A stretch of 64,000 nucleotides of DNA from Zobellia uliginosa (lineage in GTDB: Bacteria > Bacteroidota > Bacteroidia > Flavobacteriales > Flavobacteriaceae), in assembly GCF_018860745.1 (NCBI RefSeq), contig NZ_JAHKPY010000002.1, positions 372,001 through 436,000 on the forward strand, read 5' to 3'. The position numbers were made by a program, and so were the translations under genes. Below the pieces are notes generated by a model that saw only the letters and a program-made list of their open reading frames with translations, was not told where the DNA came from and did not search any database. This document shows, one piece after another, positions 44,723 through 58,988 of this stretch (position 1 is its first letter; each line of letters starts with the position of its first letter).

Positions 44723-47700
44723 ATGAATTTTTCCATTAAAACCAGTGTTCTTGCATTGATCGCTATTTTATTTTATGCTATCAATTCAAATGCACAAATC
44801 GATAGTAACCGATACACGGTTCTATTGACACCTCAAAATTTGGCTACCTGTGGAGGAGTCAACAATTCTCTTGAAGAAGTCCTTATTAGAGGTCAGAATG
44901 CTACTTGTCATGACTTCAGTATTACTTTTGACCTTCCGCCCGGTGTGGAATATGTCTCAGGAACTGCAAGTATAACTTCGCAAACAGATTCATTTGGTGC
45001 TCCAATTACTTCAAATCAATACTCAATAGGGGAGGGTGGTACACCTTCTGACCCTATATTTACCATTTTGCGGCCTAGTGATGCAAATTGGGATGTTGGT
45101 GATGAAGTAGTCTTTACTTTTGAACGTAGTGCAAATTGTGATGCGGTGGCGCATTCTAACTCTGGTGGGTTATTCAAAGATGCACATACTATTAATTTTC
45201 AAGATGCCGGTGGAGCCAACTCAGATTCAGATACGGAAGTAACCGTATCGTCTTATCCGTTATTGGCCGCTTCTTTAAATATATCTGCTATACCAACTGT
45301 TGATGCAAACGTTGGCGAATCGTATACTAGGGATATTACCTTGGCACAGGGTGGTAATGGTTGTACGGAAACGTTTACCTATTATGTAGATTTAGGAGAG
45401 GATGTTGATGATATTTACACACTATCTTATAATGGTACACTTTTAACTCCTGTTAACACAACGGGTCAGGTATTAACTTATAATATAGATTTAAACGTAG
45501 CTCCTTTTGCAGGGACTGTTGGCAATAATGATAATTGCTTTGATAATGGCGAAGTAATTGTTTTTCAAGAAGCCTTTAGGGTAGATGACTGTTTAGATAC
45601 CGCTATAGTACATAATACCTATTGGGGTTGTAATGCTGGAGAAACGTGCCAAGCGGCCGAGCCACAAACGGGTTCTTTAAATTTTGGTGCCAATGTACCA
45701 GATATAGCTATATCAAAAGTTGGTACGACTACACCAGATTTATGTGGTGCAGTTACCTATACGATTAGAATAGAAAATACGAACACCGCTGTAGGTTCAA
45801 TGGCTTTGGACTTAGGTGTTAATATTGGTAACGGTGCTAATGCTACACCAGTTGGAACTGCTTCTAACAATCCACTTTGGGATTTTGATTATTTTGATAC
45901 TAGAAGCGTTTCCAATTTCAGGTTTGCATCGGGTATATCTTTTACTCCAGAAGATAGACCGAGTACAGTATATACTGCAAGAGGGTCTGGTAATACCGTA
46001 TCTATTCCGCCAAACTTTTTTGCTTCTGATCCAGATGGAGCTGGAGGTTTTGATGATTTGGATAACGATGGTTGGTATGATGATTTACCACCAGGAGAAG
46101 CTACAGAGTTTTCTTTTGACTTTGAGGTATCGCCAAGAGACAATTGTGGTGTAGCTAGATTTGATTATATGGGTTGGGAGCATACCTATATAGATACCTA
46201 TTTCAAAGATCAATGTAAGAGCGATCGTATTCCAGAACGTATCGATATTGGATATTTCAATATTATTAGGGATTATACAGATGTTACGGAGGTGGAAGCA
46301 CCAACGGATATTGTAAATAATGAAGATTTTATAGTGAGCGTTGCCCCTGCATTTTATGCAGGCGGAGCAAGTTTGCCCACCATAGACGGTACGGCTATGT
46401 TTTCCAATGATGCCTCATCGGTTTGGAGCGTAACACTTACCGTACCAACAGGTATGGCGCTGCAAACACCTTTACCAGCAGGTTTTACACAAAGTGGTAA
46501 TGAAGTAACCTATACTACAACAGACTTAAAAGCTGGAGCAAATAAAGAATGGGTAGATTTTCCATTAACATTTACTTGTGGTCCAAATGGTAATCAAGCT
46601 ATTCCTTATAAGACAAACTATACGGCAACTAGTGGTGCCGGTGAGTGTTGGTCACAAGATATTCACTGTGGTACGGTAAATATATACACGCATTGCCCAG
46701 GTGGTTGTGTAGGTCCTGCAATTGAAGGTTTTAAAGCAAGAAGACTTACTGCAGGTTGGACAGATGATACTATGACCACTAAAGTTGTTTTAGATGATAA
46801 TACAGATGGTATCAAGAAATATTTAGCAGGTGATCAAATGAAGATTACCACTACTGCTTCTATAAATAGTATTTCGTTAGATAACCTTTATTTTGATTTA
46901 ACTTATGATACAGCTAGTTTAGCTGCTGGTGGTTCGGATATCATTACATTGGTAGATACTAAAATTACTATTAATGATAATAGTGCTGGCACTTCAAATT
47001 CTGGTGTAATTAACGCAGCACCGGTTTTAACTACCAATGGCTCTACAGAGCATATGTTAAGTTTTGATTTGAGCGATGAAAAAGATTTAATTAGCGCAGC
47101 ATACTTATTTGAAGGAGACGCTACAAATAGAGATATTGTTGAAGTTGAATTGACTTTTGAGTTTAGTAAAGATTTTCAAGATATAGCTTACTTTGAATTA
47201 ACCAATTTGAGAGGTGAATTCTTTGCCTTTACGGATTACCCTGCCAATACACCACCCAATAGAGTAGGGTGCGACACTTGGGGAGATCGAGCCTATTATT
47301 CTAGGCCTAGAATTTACGGGTCTAATTTAGCTCATGCTACTAATGGCTGTACACCGTCTAACGGAACGATATATTTTAGACATAATATGGCTCCAGATGA
47401 TATGCATGGTGATGAATATAGACCGCTTACCAATTGGACATCTACAGTAGTAGATATTCCGGAAGGGGCTAGATTTACAGGAAATGTAACTTCAATACAG
47501 TTTCAAGGGGCTTATTCAACTACTACTGGCGAGTTCATTGCTACAGAAAGTGGTGATCAAATAATCATTACTCCTGGTCCTAATTTTAGAAATAGAGATC
47601 AAGGAGGTTCAATTATACCTAGATTTTATGTAGAATTTATGGGTACTTGTGAGTCACCTGCGTCAGCGCAATATGACTTTACCGTTAATTATGATGATTT

Positions 47701-50700
47701 TGCATATGCCACGCCAGTACCGTCAAGCTTTACATATAGGAATACGTTTAGTTATACACAACCTACTTTTATAGTGCAATCACCATTGCCAACGATAAAC
47801 GGAGATGCCTATACAGTAGATTTTGATACGAATATCAGTAACACTAGCCCAGAAGATGTTAATTATAACTGGTTACAGGTTACTTCACCAGTAGGTATAA
47901 ACATCACAAGCGCATTCAGTGTATCCGGTGGTGTAGAAACACCTGTTAATTTTTATCAATCCGGAGATAAAACATGGATCGAGGCCGGTTCTGTCGCTGC
48001 AGGTACTACTAAATCTATGCGCTTCAAAGCAGATTTTGATGAGTGTGAAAATTTGACCGTACTTGTGGAACACGGATGGGATTGTTCAGGTTACCCAGGC
48101 TATCCAGATGCAAGTATAGATACTTCGGATTTTCTAGGAGTGGGTGCCACTTGTTATCAGAATTCTACTTCTATTACATTAGAGCCTAAAGGATCTCAAG
48201 TACAGGTAGCTATTACTGATCAACCTAGTGCACCACAAGATTTATGTACACCATTTAATATTGAAGTTGATGTTATTAGTGCCCAATTGGGAGATCTGAT
48301 AAATCCTTCATTACAGTTCGCTATTCCTGGTGGAGATGGTGGTATTACCATAGTAAGTACTAATGTTACTTATCCTAAAGGTTCTACGATTTCGGGTGAT
48401 ACTCAGCCGGTAACCGTAACCATAGAAAATGGTTTAGCTAAAGTAAATTTATTGGAACATACTAACATAGCTGCTCTAAATGGTATTGCCGGTAATCCTG
48501 CAACTAATACAATAGATGAAAGAACAGCACATGTTAATCTTGAAATTCAATTGCAGTGCGATTTTATATCCAATTCTGAATTTACCTTTAAGGTTTACGG
48601 AGAAGAGCCGTGTGGTAATATTGCCGCGGGTAATGGGTCTAGGGTCGTATCTAATCCAGTACAGGCCGTTGGAGCTGTAGCGCCTTACAATGCTTTAAGT
48701 ACTATAAACCTACCTGGTTTTGGTGCACCTGTTCAAGGTTGTGGTGTTACGGATAATATTAATGTAGTTACTACAATTACTGGGGGTACCACAGGAGGTT
48801 CTGATTTTGGTAAGGTAACTTTAAGATCAGGTATAGAATATGTACCTTCTTCTTTTGCCAGTGCAGACGGAGCCACATTCAATAGTATAGCAACAGTGGG
48901 AGACCACGAAGAGCTGATATTAAACTATCCGGCCGGTGTTACTGCTGGGTCCACTATAACCTTTGACTTTGATTTTATAACTACCAACGAGGGTATTTGT
49001 GATGATGAGGCAGAAGTTCAGATAGTAAACTATGTAGAGGTTTCTGGCGTAACTTGTTCCTTAGCTAGTTGTGCAGATTTCCAAGTAGCTACAGGTTCAT
49101 CTTATGAGATAATGCCTTTGGAAAAACCAATTTTGGTTGGAACGGCAAACGATAGTTTCTTTTCTGTAGATACCAGTAATAATTATGAATACCACTTATC
49201 TCTAGATATCGAAAATACTGCGCTTGTAGATGCAGATGCTGGTTATGCCTATAGTGTATACTGTGCAGATGTAGATGGAGAAATTGATGGTGCAGCTATC
49301 TCAACAGGTACAATAGCTGATGCAATTCCTAATTCGTCTACAATTATAGACGAAATTGTATTCACTACTGTTGGTGCCGCTTGTTCAGGTACGAACTTTA
49401 TAGTAGAGTTTTTACCTTCTAGTACAAACTGTCAGTGCGAGGCTATTCTAATACCAGTTTCTGTAGCTTCAGGAGCGCCATTGGATTTAGATGATGATAA
49501 TGATGGTATTCCTGATGTTATTGAAGTTTATAATGGTGATGCAGATGGTGACGGAACTTTAGACTATGAAGATCCGGATTTCTGTGCCGCTACCTTTGAT
49601 GGGGTTAACGGATGGGATTGTGCAACAATGGGCTTACCTGATCCAGATGATGATTTAGACGGTGATGGTACTCCAAATTATTATGATGCTGATTTCCCTA
49701 CTTGTGGAGGATTAAATGCTAACGGAGTATGTATCAACTTTGATACAGATGGTGATGGTGTTCCAAATCAATTAGACCTAGATTCTGACAATGACGGTAT
49801 TACTGATATTGTTGAGACAGGTTCTGGTAATATGGATGCAGATGGCGATGGCGTTATAGATATTCTTACGGATATAGATAATGATGGTCTTGCAGATGTA
49901 GTTGACAATAATACTACGGACGGACCAGAAGGTAGTGCGCCTTGTACACCACAAAATGGTTGTGTACAAATAAACTCGACTTCAAATGTTTTTGATACGG
50001 ATGGAGATGGCACCACGGATGATAGTGGAGATTTTGATGGCGACGGATTGATCAATGCTTATGATTTAGATAGTGACAATGACGGTATTTTAGATACGGT
50101 TGAAGCACAAACTACAAGTGGCTTTATTGCTCCAGGAGCTATCGATCCATTAACAGGTATACCTGCAGTTGGTTCGGATACAGATGGTATCGACCCAATT
50201 GATACTGATGGTGACGGTAATCCAGATTACTTGGATTTAGATGCCGATAACGATGGTATTACAGATACTTTAGAAGCCGGTGGCGAAGATGCTGATGGCG
50301 ATGGTGCAGTAGATGGTTTTGTAGATGCTGATGGTAACGGTGTTGCCGATAGCGTAGATACGACTCCTTTGCCAGATGAAGATTCTGATAACGACGGCAT
50401 TTTAGACCGATTGGATTTAGATTCTGATAACGACGGAATTACAGATACTACCGAAGCTGGTGGTATGGATGGTGACGGTGATGGTATCATTGACACGTTC
50501 ATGACCGATACGGATAATGACGGACTTGCCGATAGTGTAGATCCGGTTGGTCCTGCTAGTCCTGGAACACCAATTCCAAATCCAGATACGGATAACGATG
50601 GCTTAGATGATAGATTGGATCTAGATTCAGAGAACGATGGTATTCCTGATGTTCTTGAAGCTGGTGGTTCTGACCCGGATAACGATGGTAGAATCGGTAC

Positions 50701-53700
50701 TGGTACAATTGCAGATGATGACGGTGACGGACTTTCAGATATCGTCGATCCAAATGATAATACCACAGGTACGCTAGACGATGGCCCAGGTACACCTTTA
50801 CCAATTGATAATTTTGACGGAGATAGCGTGCCTAATCACTTAGACATAGATTCAGATAATGATGGTATTACAGATACTACAGAAGCTGGTGGTCTTGATG
50901 TTAATGGTGATGGTATTGTAGATGGTTTTGATGATACCGCTACAACAGACGGTTGGGATGATGCTACAGCTGCTTCTCCGCTTCCAATTCCTAACTCAGA
51001 TACCACAGGTGGTCCAGATTACTTAGATATAGATGCAGATGATGATGGAATTCCAGATAATGTAGAAGCACAAACAACTGCTGGGTATATTCCGCCTGCA
51101 GATGCTGAAGCTGCTAACGGATTAGATACAAATTACCCTGTTGGATTAACTCCAGAAGATACAGATGGTGATTTAATTCCAGATTACTTGGATGCAGATT
51201 CTGATGCCGATGGTGTTAGTGATGTAGAGGAAGCAGGTCAAGGAATAATAACAGATCCTTTAGCAGATGCTGATGGAGATGGCTTAAATGACGCTTTTGA
51301 TGATACTACAACTGTTTATGATGCAAACAATGATCTAGATACTGGTGCAATTGCAACAGATAATTTAGATGATTTAGATCCTGCTGAGGTTGATTTTAGA
51401 TCCATATTAGATTCTGATAATGATGGTATTATGGATACGGTTGATCTTGATGATGATAATGACGGAATCTTAGATACCGATGAAACAGGAGATACAGATG
51501 GTGATGGTATTCCAGATAGTATTGACTTAGATTCTGATAATGATGGTATTCCAGATTCAATAGAAGCTGGTGGCACTGATGATGATGGTGACGGTCATAT
51601 AGACTACCCAACCCCTGGTGACCCAACGTCTATGACAGATACGAATAATGACGGACTTGCAGATGAAATTGCAGCGACTCCTTTACCAGATGAAGATTCT
51701 GATGGTGACGGTATCGAAGATAGAATAGATTTAGATTCTGATAACGATGGTATTCCGGATGTAACAGAAGCTGGTGGTCCAGATGCGGACAATGACGGTG
51801 TTATAGATACTTTCGCTACGGATACAGACCGTGATGGCTTGGCAGATAGTGTTGATCCTGAAGATGCAACTACTCCAGGTACCCCTTTAGAAAGTCCTGA
51901 TACCGATGGTGACGGATTTGATGATAGAATAGATACAGACTCTGATAATGATGGTATTCCAGATGTAACGGAAGCAGGTGGTTCTGACCCGGATAACGAT
52001 GGTGTTATCGGAACAGGAACTATTGCTGATACAGATGGTGACGGACTTTCAGATATCGTAGATACAGATGATAATACAACGCCTACGGCTATAGATGGTC
52101 CTGGTACAGCTTTACCAATAGATAATTTTGATGGTGATGCTAATCCTAACCACTTAGATATAGATGCCGATAATGATGGTATTCTAGATGTAGTTGAAAA
52201 TGGTACGGGTGCTTTAGATACCAATAATGATGGTGCTATTGACAGTACTGATGATGTATTCTTAGATGCAAATGATAATGGTCAAGCCGATGCTACAGAA
52301 GGTACGGCCCCATTAAATACAGATACTACAGGTGGTGCAAACTATATTGATATAGATGCAGATGATGATGGTATTCCAGATAATGTAGAAGCACAAACAA
52401 CTGCTGCTTATGTTGAGCCAGATGATGCTTTTGACGCTGAAGGTTTAGATACCCAATATCCAAATGGTATTACACCAGAAGATACGGACGGTGATTTAAT
52501 TCCTGATTACTTGGATCCTGATTCTGACGATGATGGTACGCCAGATATTATTGAAGCCGGACAAGGAACTATGACTGATCCTTTAGCCGATGCTGATAAT
52601 GACGGATTGAACGATGCCTTTGATGATACACCGGGTACAGATGTAAACAATGATTTAGATACAGGTGCAATCACTACGGATAACGAAGATGATCTAGATA
52701 CTGCTGAGGTTGATTTCAGATCTATATTAGACCGTGACCAAGATGGCATTATGGATATCGTTGATTTGGATGATGACAATGATGGTATCTCGGATTTAGA
52801 TGAGTCGAACGGGGTTGACCCAAGTACCGATGATGATAATGACGGTATCGTAAATTATTTAGATGATGACCCAGCTGACCCATTGGTTGGTGATGTGAAC
52901 GGAACTGTAGAGCCGGCATTCGATTTTGACGGTGACGGTGTTCCAAACCATTTTGATATCGATGCGGATAATGACGGAATCTTTGATGTATACGAAGCTG
53001 GTAATGATGCTTTAGATACGAATAATGACGGTGTTATCGATAGTGTTGATGCTGGTTTTCTAGATGCCAATAATGATGGTCAAGCAGATAGTTCAGAAGG
53101 TACTATTCCTTTAACTACAGATACAACGGGCAATGCAGATTTCTTGGATATTGATGCAGATGATGATGGTATTCCAGATAATGTAGAAGCACAACCAACA
53201 GATGGGTATATCGAACCAGCAGATGCTTTCAGCAGAGATGGCGTAGATACAAATTACCCTAATGGTCTCAGACCGGAAGATACGGATGGTGATTTAGTTC
53301 CTGATTATATAGATTTAGATTCTGACGGTGATGGTACTACAGATGTAGTGGAAGCTGGTCAAGGTGCAATTACAAATCCTTTAGCTGATGCTGATGGAGA
53401 TGGGTTGAACGATGCCTTTGATGATACTCCGGGTAACGATGTGAACAATGATTTGGACACAGGTGCGATTACAACGGATAACGAAGATGATTTAGATACT
53501 GCTGAGGTTGATTTTAGATCTATACTAGATCGCGACCAAGATGGTATTATGGATATTGTTGATTTGGATGATGATAATGATGGTATTCCAGATGTAGAAG
53601 AGTGTAGCGGTATGGGAAGTGTATCATTGATTCCTGATGGTGACTTTGGAGTAGCGGATATTGCTGCCGATACCTATTATAACGGTGCTGGAAATGGCGC

Positions 53701-56700
53701 TGGTAATCCGGATAATTATAATACGTATACCAAACCAATGCCTGCCAGTATTATGACAACATATACTAATGGTGAGCCAAGACCTGCAGATGGTAGCTAT
53801 GCATTGGTCACGAACTCAATGGGTCTTTCGTATGTTGCAGGTGAGCCTATTCCTAACTTCTGGTTAGATATAGAAGACTACACCACAGATGCTCCGGGAG
53901 AATTAGGATATTTTGCATTGTTCAATGCAGATGGTACGGCAGGTCGTTTCTACGAACAAACTATAACAGGTTTAACGGTAGGAGAAACTTATGAGTTTAA
54001 AACGGCTATTATCAACTTATTCAACCCTGGATATGCAGATAACGGTACGGAAGTATTCTTAGGTAACACGCCTATAGCACCAAACGTTAAAATGTTAGTG
54101 CTTAACGGTGGAGGAACTGTAGCAGAGTATGATTCGGGAGATATTCCTAACGATGGAGAGTGGAAAGAAGTTTCTTTAATCTTCACGGCAACGGATACTA
54201 GTATGACTTTCGCTATTGATAATAATACTGGTGGAGGTGTCGGAAACGATTTTGGTATAGATGGTATTTCTTTGACGCAATCATGCGATTTTGATGGTGA
54301 TGGTATACCAAACCCATTCGATCTTGATTCTGATAATGATGGTATTCTTGATATTGTAGAAGCAGGAGGAACCGATACGGATAATGACGGTCGTGTTGAT
54401 GGCTTTACAGATGCTAATGATGATGGTCTGGATGATGATACAGCAGCAGATCCACTACCGATACCAAATACAGATACGGCAGGTAATCCTAACTTCTTGG
54501 ATATAGATGCTGATGACGATGGTATTCCAGATAATGTAGAAGCACAACCTACTGATGCGTATACTGTACCAGCAGATGCTTTTGATTTCAATGGCGTAGA
54601 TACGAATTATCCAACAGGTTTAATTCCTGAAGATACAGACGGAGATTTAACTCCGGATTATTTAGACTTGGATTCTGAGGATGATGGTATATCGGATATG
54701 CTGGAAGCTGGTCAAGGTACGTTAACAGATCCTTTAGCAGATGCTGATGGAGACGGACTTAACGATGCTTATGATGATACACCAGGTAATGATGTAAACA
54801 ATGATTTGGATACGGGTGCCGATGGTACGGATAACGAAGATGATACAGATATTACTGAAGTGGATTTCAGATCGGTATTGGATCATGACCAAGATGGTAT
54901 TCCAGATACGGTAGATTTGGATGACGATAACGATGGTATCTCAGATTTAGATGAGGCCAACGGAATCGATCCAAGTGCGGATGATGACAATGATGGTGTT
55001 CCAAACCATTCCGATGACGATCCAAACGATCCATTGGTTGGTGATGTAAACGGAACAACGGAACCAGCATTCGATTTTGACGGTGACGGAATCCCTAACC
55101 ACTTTGATATTGATGCCGATAATGATGGTATCGTAGATGTAGTGGAAGCTGGTAACGGAGATCTTGATACAAACAATGACGGTGTTATTGATAGTAATGA
55201 TGACGGATTTGCCGATGCGACCGGTAACGGTCAAGCAGATAGTTCAGAAGGAACAGTTCCACCAAATACAGATGGTTCAGGTGAAGCTAACTTCTTGGAT
55301 ATAGATGCAGATGATGATGGTATTCCAGATAATGTAGAAGCACAACCTACTGATGCGTATACCGTACCAGCAGATGCTTTTGACTTAACAGGGTTGGATA
55401 CCAATTATCCAGGTGGAATTGAGCCAGAAGATACGGATATGGATGGTATTCCCGATTATATCGATACAGACTCAGATGCAGATGGTATTTCAGATATGTT
55501 GGAAGCTGGTCAAGGTACTCTTGTAGATCCTTTAGCCGATGCTGATGCAGATGGTCTTAACGATGCTTTTGATGATACCCCTGGTATTATTGTAAACAAC
55601 GACTTAGTTACAGGAGCAATCGCTACGGATAACGAAGATGATGCAGATGTTACTGAAGTTGACTTTAGGTCAATGCTAGATACTGACCAAGATGGTATTC
55701 CAGATACGGTAGATCTTGATGATGATAATGATGGTATCTCAGATTTAGATGAGGCTAACGGAATCGACCCAAGTGCGGATGATGATAACGATGGTGTTCC
55801 AAACCATTCCGATGATGATCCAAACGATCCATCAATTGGCGATGTAAACGGAACAACTGAACCAGCGTTCGATTTTGACGGTGACGGAATTCCGAATCAC
55901 TTTGATATTGATGCTGATAATGATGGTATCGTAGATGTAGTGGAAGCTGGTAACGGAGATCTTGATACGAACAATGACGGTGTTATTGATAGTAATGATG
56001 ACGGATTTGCCGATACAACCGGAAACGGTCAAGCAGATAGTTCGGAAGGAACAGTTCCTCCAAATACAGATGGTTCAGGTGAAGCTAACTTCTTGGATAT
56101 AGATGCTGATGATGATGGTATTCCAGATAATGTAGAAGCACAACCTACTGATGCGTATACCGTACCAGCAGATGCTTTTGACGCAACCGGATTGGATACG
56201 AATTATCCGGGTGGTATAGACCCAGCAGATACGGATATGGATGGTATTCCTGATTATATCGATACCGACTCAGATGCAGATGGTGTTGAAGATGCCTTAG
56301 AAGCAGGTCAAGGTACAATGACTGATCCATTGGCCGATGCTGACGGAGATGGTCTTAACGATGCCTATGATGATACACCAGGTCTAGATGTAAACAATGA
56401 TTTGGATACAGGTGCCATCGCAACGGATAACGAAGATGATGCCGATTTAACTCAGGTAGATTTTAGAGATATCCTAGACTATGATAAAGATGGTATTCCT
56501 GATACAATAGATCTTGATGACGATAATGATGGTATAGCTGATTTAGTGGAGACCAACGGAATCGACCCAAGTGCAGATGATGACAATGATGGTGTTCCTA
56601 ACCATTTAGATGATGACCCTAACGATCCATTAGTTGGGGATGTAAACGGAACAACGGAACCAGCGTTCGATTTTGACGGTGACGGAATTCCTAATCACTT

Positions 56701-58012
56701 TGATATCGATTCGGATAATGATGGTATTACAGATGTAGTGGAAGCCGGTAACGGTGCACTTGATACAAATGCAGATGGCGTTATTGATGCCGATGATACT
56801 GGTTTTGCCGACGCAAATACAGATGGTCAAGCTGATAGTTCAGAAGGAACGGTTCCTCCGAATACAGATGAAACTGGTGAAGCTAACTACTTGGATATTG
56901 ATGCGGATGACGATGGTATTCCAGATAACGTAGAAGCACAGCCTACCTTAGCGTATGTTGTTCCTGCCGATGCTTTTGATGAACAAGGGTTGGATACCAA
57001 CTACCCAGGTGGACTGGTTCCAGAAGATACCGACGGAGACGGAACTCCAGATTACTTAGACCTTGATTCTGAAGATGACGGTGTTCTAGATATTGATGAA
57101 GCGGGCCAAGGTACCTTTACAGGTGTTGATTCTGATGCTGATGGATTGGATGACGGCTTTGACGATACACCAGGTCTAGATGTAAATAATGATTTGGATA
57201 CAGGTGCCGATGGTACGGATAATGATGACGATGATACTACACCAGAAGTAAACTTTAGAGAAATAGGTGATAGCGATGGCGATGGTGTACTGGATACGCA
57301 AGAAGAAGCAGACGGGACGGATAAGAATGACCCATGTGATTACGTAATTGAGAATGTTACTTTAGCTTTCTCAGGTGATTACTTAGTTGCTGATTGTGAT
57401 GGAGATGGTGTAATCAATGGTCAGGAGATCGACGATGATACCAATCCAGAAGATCCTTGTGATTATATTGAGCGTAGCATAACCTTGGAACAAGGTGGAG
57501 ATTACTTAATTTCTGATTGTGATGAAGATGGTCTGACCACTTCTCAAGAAGAGGCTATAGGAACCGATCCGGATGTTGCGGATACGGATGGAGATACAAT
57601 TCTAGACGGACAGGAAATTGAAGACGGAACGGACCCTCTTAATCCTTGTGATTCCTTGAACGGTGTACCTACGTTAGAAGCTGGTTGTGATCCAGAATTA
57701 GTAGAGACAGGTATTTCTGTTATCAACGAAGTCATTACTCCAGATGGAGACGGTACAAACGATGAGTTCTTAATAGATAATATTGAGTCTTACCCTAATA
57801 ACACGGTTCAGATTTATAACCGATGGGGAATCATAGTTTATGAAATGAACGGTTACGATAATGTTACGAACACCTTTAGAGGAGTTTCTAACGGAAGAGT
57901 TACTATTCAAACAGATTCGAAACTACCGGTTGGTGTATACTTCTATGTGATCAAATATGAGAACAAAGGAGATAACCTAAACAAGGCAGGCTACTTATAC
58001 ATCAACAGATAA
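44723..58012 (+). CDS. Giant (4429-residue) thrombospondin type 3 repeat adhesin with T9SS type B sorting domain
   Basis: A signal peptide ([15 protein letters not shown]) is followed by about 1560 residues of beta-rich adhesin modules with paired cysteines. From about residue 1588 to 4310 there is an almost unbroken array of calcium-binding thrombospondin type 3 repeats (DxDNDGIxD style). It is interrupted near residues 2960-3190 by a different domain ([11 protein letters not shown]... [14 protein letters not shown]) that looks like a jelly-roll carbohydrate-binding or DUF642-like module. The last ~100 residues ([39 protein letters not shown]) are the gliding-motility-associated CHU_C/type B T9SS sorting domain. 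It heads an operon with PorP/SprF and an OmpA-like protein, as for F. johnsoniae SprB-type adhesins. It is expected on the cell surface as a calcium-stiffened filament for adhesion or gliding. Confidence 0.93.
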   Translation: MNFSIKTSVLALIAILFYAINSNAQIDSNRYTVLLTPQNLATCGGVNNSLEEVLIRGQNATCHDFSITFDLPPGVEYVSGTASITSQTDSFGAPITSNQYSIGEGGTPSDPIFTILRPSDANWDVGDEVVFTFERSANCDAVAHSNSGGLFKDAHTINFQDAGGANSDSDTEVTVSSYPLLAASLNISAIPTVDANVGESYTRDITLAQGGNGCTETFTYYVDLGEDVDDIYTLSYNGTLLTPVNTTGQVLTYNIDLNVAPFAGTVGNNDNCFDNGEVIVFQEAFRVDDCLDTAIVHNTYWGCNAGETCQAAEPQTGSLNFGANVPDIAISKVGTTTPDLCGAVTYTIRIENTNTAVGSMALDLGVNIGNGANATPVGTASNNPLWDFDYFDTRSVSNFRFASGISFTPEDRPSTVYTARGSGNTVSIPPNFFASDPDGAGGFDDLDNDGWYDDLPPGEATEFSFDFEVSPRDNCGVARFDYMGWEHTYIDTYFKDQCKSDRIPERIDIGYFNIIRDYTDVTEVEAPTDIVNNEDFIVSVAPAFYAGGASLPTIDGTAMFSNDASSVWSVTLTVPTGMALQTPLPAGFTQSGNEVTYTTTDLKAGANKEWVDFPLTFTCGPNGNQAIPYKTNYTATSGAGECWSQDIHCGTVNIYTHCPGGCVGPAIEGFKARRLTAGWTDDTMTTKVVLDDNTDGIKKYLAGDQMKITTTASINSISLDNLYFDLTYDTASLAAGGSDIITLVDTKITINDNSAGTSNSGVINAAPVLTTNGSTEHMLSFDLSDEKDLISAAYLFEGDATNRDIVEVELTFEFSKDFQDIAYFELTNLRGEFFAFTDYPANTPPNRVGCDTWGDRAYYSRPRIYGSNLAHATNGCTPSNGTIYFRHNMAPDDMHGDEYRPLTNWTSTVVDIPEGARFTGNVTSIQFQGAYSTTTGEFIATESGDQIIITPGPNFRNRDQGGSIIPRFYVEFMGTCESPASAQYDFTVNYDDFAYATPVPSSFTYRNTFSYTQPTFIVQSPLPTINGDAYTVDFDTNISNTSPEDVNYNWLQVTSPVGINITSAFSVSGGVETPVNFYQSGDKTWIEAGSVAAGTTKSMRFKADFDECENLTVLVEHGWDCSGYPGYPDASIDTSDFLGVGATCYQNSTSITLEPKGSQVQVAITDQPSAPQDLCTPFNIEVDVISAQLGDLINPSLQFAIPGGDGGITIVSTNVTYPKGSTISGDTQPVTVTIENGLAKVNLLEHTNIAALNGIAGNPATNTIDERTAHVNLEIQLQCDFISNSEFTFKVYGEEPCGNIAAGNGSRVVSNPVQAVGAVAPYNALSTINLPGFGAPVQGCGVTDNINVVTTITGGTTGGSDFGKVTLRSGIEYVPSSFASADGATFNSIATVGDHEELILNYPAGVTAGSTITFDFDFITTNEGICDDEAEVQIVNYVEVSGVTCSLASCADFQVATGSSYEIMPLEKPILVGTANDSFFSVDTSNNYEYHLSLDIENTALVDADAGYAYSVYCADVDGEIDGAAISTGTIADAIPNSSTIIDEIVFTTVGAACSGTNFIVEFLPSSTNCQCEAILIPVSVASGAPLDLDDDNDGIPDVIEVYNGDADGDGTLDYEDPDFCAATFDGVNGWDCATMGLPDPDDDLDGDGTPNYYDADFPTCGGLNANGVCINFDTDGDGVPNQLDLDSDNDGITDIVETGSGNMDADGDGVIDILTDIDNDGLADVVDNNTTDGPEGSAPCTPQNGCVQINSTSNVFDTDGDGTTDDSGDFDGDGLINAYDLDSDNDGILDTVEAQTTSGFIAPGAIDPLTGIPAVGSDTDGIDPIDTDGDGNPDYLDLDADNDGITDTLEAGGEDADGDGAVDGFVDADGNGVADSVDTTPLPDEDSDNDGILDRLDLDSDNDGITDTTEAGGMDGDGDGIIDTFMTDTDNDGLADSVDPVGPASPGTPIPNPDTDNDGLDDRLDLDSENDGIPDVLEAGGSDPDNDGRIGTGTIADDDGDGLSDIVDPNDNTTGTLDDGPGTPLPIDNFDGDSVPNHLDIDSDNDGITDTTEAGGLDVNGDGIVDGFDDTATTDGWDDATAASPLPIPNSDTTGGPDYLDIDADDDGIPDNVEAQTTAGYIPPADAEAANGLDTNYPVGLTPEDTDGDLIPDYLDADSDADGVSDVEEAGQGIITDPLADADGDGLNDAFDDTTTVYDANNDLDTGAIATDNLDDLDPAEVDFRSILDSDNDGIMDTVDLDDDNDGILDTDETGDTDGDGIPDSIDLDSDNDGIPDSIEAGGTDDDGDGHIDYPTPGDPTSMTDTNNDGLADEIAATPLPDEDSDGDGIEDRIDLDSDNDGIPDVTEAGGPDADNDGVIDTFATDTDRDGLADSVDPEDATTPGTPLESPDTDGDGFDDRIDTDSDNDGIPDVTEAGGSDPDNDGVIGTGTIADTDGDGLSDIVDTDDNTTPTAIDGPGTALPIDNFDGDANPNHLDIDADNDGILDVVENGTGALDTNNDGAIDSTDDVFLDANDNGQADATEGTAPLNTDTTGGANYIDIDADDDGIPDNVEAQTTAAYVEPDDAFDAEGLDTQYPNGITPEDTDGDLIPDYLDPDSDDDGTPDIIEAGQGTMTDPLADADNDGLNDAFDDTPGTDVNNDLDTGAITTDNEDDLDTAEVDFRSILDRDQDGIMDIVDLDDDNDGISDLDESNGVDPSTDDDNDGIVNYLDDDPADPLVGDVNGTVEPAFDFDGDGVPNHFDIDADNDGIFDVYEAGNDALDTNNDGVIDSVDAGFLDANNDGQADSSEGTIPLTTDTTGNADFLDIDADDDGIPDNVEAQPTDGYIEPADAFSRDGVDTNYPNGLRPEDTDGDLVPDYIDLDSDGDGTTDVVEAGQGAITNPLADADGDGLNDAFDDTPGNDVNNDLDTGAITTDNEDDLDTAEVDFRSILDRDQDGIMDIVDLDDDNDGIPDVEECSGMGSVSLIPDGDFGVADIAADTYYNGAGNGAGNPDNYNTYTKPMPASIMTTYTNGEPRPADGSYALVTNSMGLSYVAGEPIPNFWLDIEDYTTDAPGELGYFALFNADGTAGRFYEQTITGLTVGETYEFKTAIINLFNPGYADNGTEVFLGNTPIAPNVKMLVLNGGGTVAEYDSGDIPNDGEWKEVSLIFTATDTSMTFAIDNNTGGGVGNDFGIDGISLTQSCDFDGDGIPNPFDLDSDNDGILDIVEAGGTDTDNDGRVDGFTDANDDGLDDDTAADPLPIPNTDTAGNPNFLDIDADDDGIPDNVEAQPTDAYTVPADAFDFNGVDTNYPTGLIPEDTDGDLTPDYLDLDSEDDGISDMLEAGQGTLTDPLADADGDGLNDAYDDTPGNDVNNDLDTGADGTDNEDDTDITEVDFRSVLDHDQDGIPDTVDLDDDNDGISDLDEANGIDPSADDDNDGVPNHSDDDPNDPLVGDVNGTTEPAFDFDGDGIPNHFDIDADNDGIVDVVEAGNGDLDTNNDGVIDSNDDGFADATGNGQADSSEGTVPPNTDGSGEANFLDIDADDDGIPDNVEAQPTDAYTVPADAFDLTGLDTNYPGGIEPEDTDMDGIPDYIDTDSDADGISDMLEAGQGTLVDPLADADADGLNDAFDDTPGIIVNNDLVTGAIATDNEDDADVTEVDFRSMLDTDQDGIPDTVDLDDDNDGISDLDEANGIDPSADDDNDGVPNHSDDDPNDPSIGDVNGTTEPAFDFDGDGIPNHFDIDADNDGIVDVVEAGNGDLDTNNDGVIDSNDDGFADTTGNGQADSSEGTVPPNTDGSGEANFLDIDADDDGIPDNVEAQPTDAYTVPADAFDATGLDTNYPGGIDPADTDMDGIPDYIDTDSDADGVEDALEAGQGTMTDPLADADGDGLNDAYDDTPGLDVNNDLDTGAIATDNEDDADLTQVDFRDILDYDKDGIPDTIDLDDDNDGIADLVETNGIDPSADDDNDGVPNHLDDDPNDPLVGDVNGTTEPAFDFDGDGIPNHFDIDSDNDGITDVVEAGNGALDTNADGVIDADDTGFADANTDGQADSSEGTVPPNTDETGEANYLDIDADDDGIPDNVEAQPTLAYVVPADAFDEQGLDTNYPGGLVPEDTDGDGTPDYLDLDSEDDGVLDIDEAGQGTFTGVDSDADGLDDGFDDTPGLDVNNDLDTGADGTDNDDDDTTPEVNFREIGDSDGDGVLDTQEEADGTDKNDPCDYVIENVTLAFSGDYLVADCDGDGVINGQEIDDDTNPEDPCDYIERSITLEQGGDYLISDCDEDGLTTSQEEAIGTDPDVADTDGDTILDGQEIEDGTDPLNPCDSLNGVPTLEAGCDPELVETGISVINEVITPDGDGTNDEFLIDNIESYPNNTVQIYNRWGIIVYEMNGYDNVTNTFRGVSNGRVTIQTDSKLPVGVYFYVIKYENKGDNLNKAGYLYINR
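52124..53590 (+). repeat. First pair of 798-bp coding repeats in the giant adhesin
   Basis: The unit opening AATTTTGATGGTGATG at 52124 recurs exactly 798 nt (266 codons) later, at 52922, as GATTTTGACGGTGACG. Both contain the same ordered series of segments: [35 protein letters not shown] or similar, [17 protein letters not shown] and [16 protein letters not shown]. The second unit is cut short by the inserted non-repeat domain. Confidence 0.85.
54290..57160 (+). repeat. Second array of ~800-bp near-identical coding repeats in the giant adhesin
   Basis: Equivalent positions in successive units are at 54290, 55073, 55871 and 56669, spaced 783, 798 and 798 nt. The units at 55073 and 55871 differ by only a few bases over their first 300 nt, mostly at third positions. 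This indicates recent tandem duplication or ongoing gene conversion. The last unit degenerates before the cysteine-containing segment and sorting domain. Confidence 0.88.
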
Positions 58013-58037
58013 ATTTCCCTCAAAAAACCAAATAACC

Positions 58038-58970
58038 ATGAAAAAAGTAATAATAACATTTCTGTCCCTGTTTGCCGGCCTTGTCTCGGTATATGCCCAG
58101 CAGGACGCTCAGTATACGCAGTACATGTACAACACGATATCGGTGAATCCAGCGTATGCGGGTTCCCGTGGGGTGTTCAGTATAGCGGCGCTGCACCGTT
58201 CGCAGTGGGTGGGCCTAGACGGCGCCCCTACGACGCAGACGCTCAATTTCCACACGCCGGTATCCAATAGGATAGGTCTAGGCCTTTCCATCGTCAATGA
58301 CGAAATCGGTAACGGCACGAACCAGGACACCTACGTTGATGCGGCCTTCTCGTACACGGTAAAGACCTCTGACGAAGGTAAGCTTTCGTTCGGGCTAAAG
58401 GCCGGAGGCCATTTGCTTAACGTGGATTTCACGAAGTTGAGGAACTACGGAGCGGAGAGCAACCTGCCGAACATAGACAACAAGTTCTCGCCGAACATCG
58501 GAGCGGGGGTGTACTACCACACGGACCATTTCTATGCGGGGCTATCGGTACCCAACTTCCTCCAGACGGAGCATTTTGACAATTCGAACACGAACGCGAG
58601 TTCGTTCCTTGCCGAGGAGCGTATGAACTTCTACTTCATCACGGGGTATGTCTTCGATGTGAACGATAGGTTGAAGTTCAAGCCTGCGGGTCTTGTCAAG
58701 GCAGTAAGGGGAGCACCTTTGCAGATAGACCTGAGCGCGAATTTCCTTTTGAACGACAAATTCTCATTGGGAGCGGCCTACAGATGGGACGCCGCGGTGA
58801 GCGCACTTTTCGGTTTTCAGATAACGGACCAGTTCATGGTAGGCCTTGCCTACGATAGGGAGACCACCGATCTGGGAGCGACGAGGTTCAACGACGGGTC
58901 TTTCGAGATTTTCCTCAGGTACGAGTTCCTGAACAGGTACAAACGCGTAATTACCCCAAGATTCTTCTAA
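58038..58970 (+). CDS. PorP/SprF family type IX secretion partner protein
   Basis: PorP/SprF proteins are outer-membrane partners that type B T9SS substrates need for surface attachment. The 310-residue protein has a signal peptide (SLFAGLVSVYAQ), the family opening QDAQYTQYMYNTISVNPAYAG, then GVFSIAALHRSQWVGLDGAP and a beta-barrel pattern ending in the aromatic RFF terminus. It starts 25 nt after the giant adhesin, its obvious client. Its base composition is remarkable: segments such as 58201-58260 are about two-thirds G+C against about one-third in the adhesin's end, and it uses codons such as AGG, CTA, ACG and GCG heavily. Confidence 0.95.
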   Translation: MKKVIITFLSLFAGLVSVYAQQDAQYTQYMYNTISVNPAYAGSRGVFSIAALHRSQWVGLDGAPTTQTLNFHTPVSNRIGLGLSIVNDEIGNGTNQDTYVDAAFSYTVKTSDEGKLSFGLKAGGHLLNVDFTKLRNYGAESNLPNIDNKFSPNIGAGVYYHTDHFYAGLSVPNFLQTEHFDNSNTNASSFLAEERMNFYFITGYVFDVNDRLKFKPAGLVKAVRGAPLQIDLSANFLLNDKFSLGAAYRWDAAVSALFGFQITDQFMVGLAYDRETTDLGATRFNDGSFEIFLRYEFLNRYKRVITPRFF

Positions 58971-58988
58971 TAGACAAACGGACAAGAC

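Noticed and set aside
50227-52224. Long antisense frames (up to ~200 codons) opposite the adhesin repeats
   Set aside because: They are low-complexity serine/proline-rich shadows of the GAT-rich repeat coding strand, with no start context or family features.
49500-57200. Regularly repeated DNA that could suggest a CRISPR or satellite array
   Set aside because: The repeats keep an open reading frame throughout, encode DxDxDG calcium-binding motifs and lack spacer structure. They are coding repeats of the adhesin.
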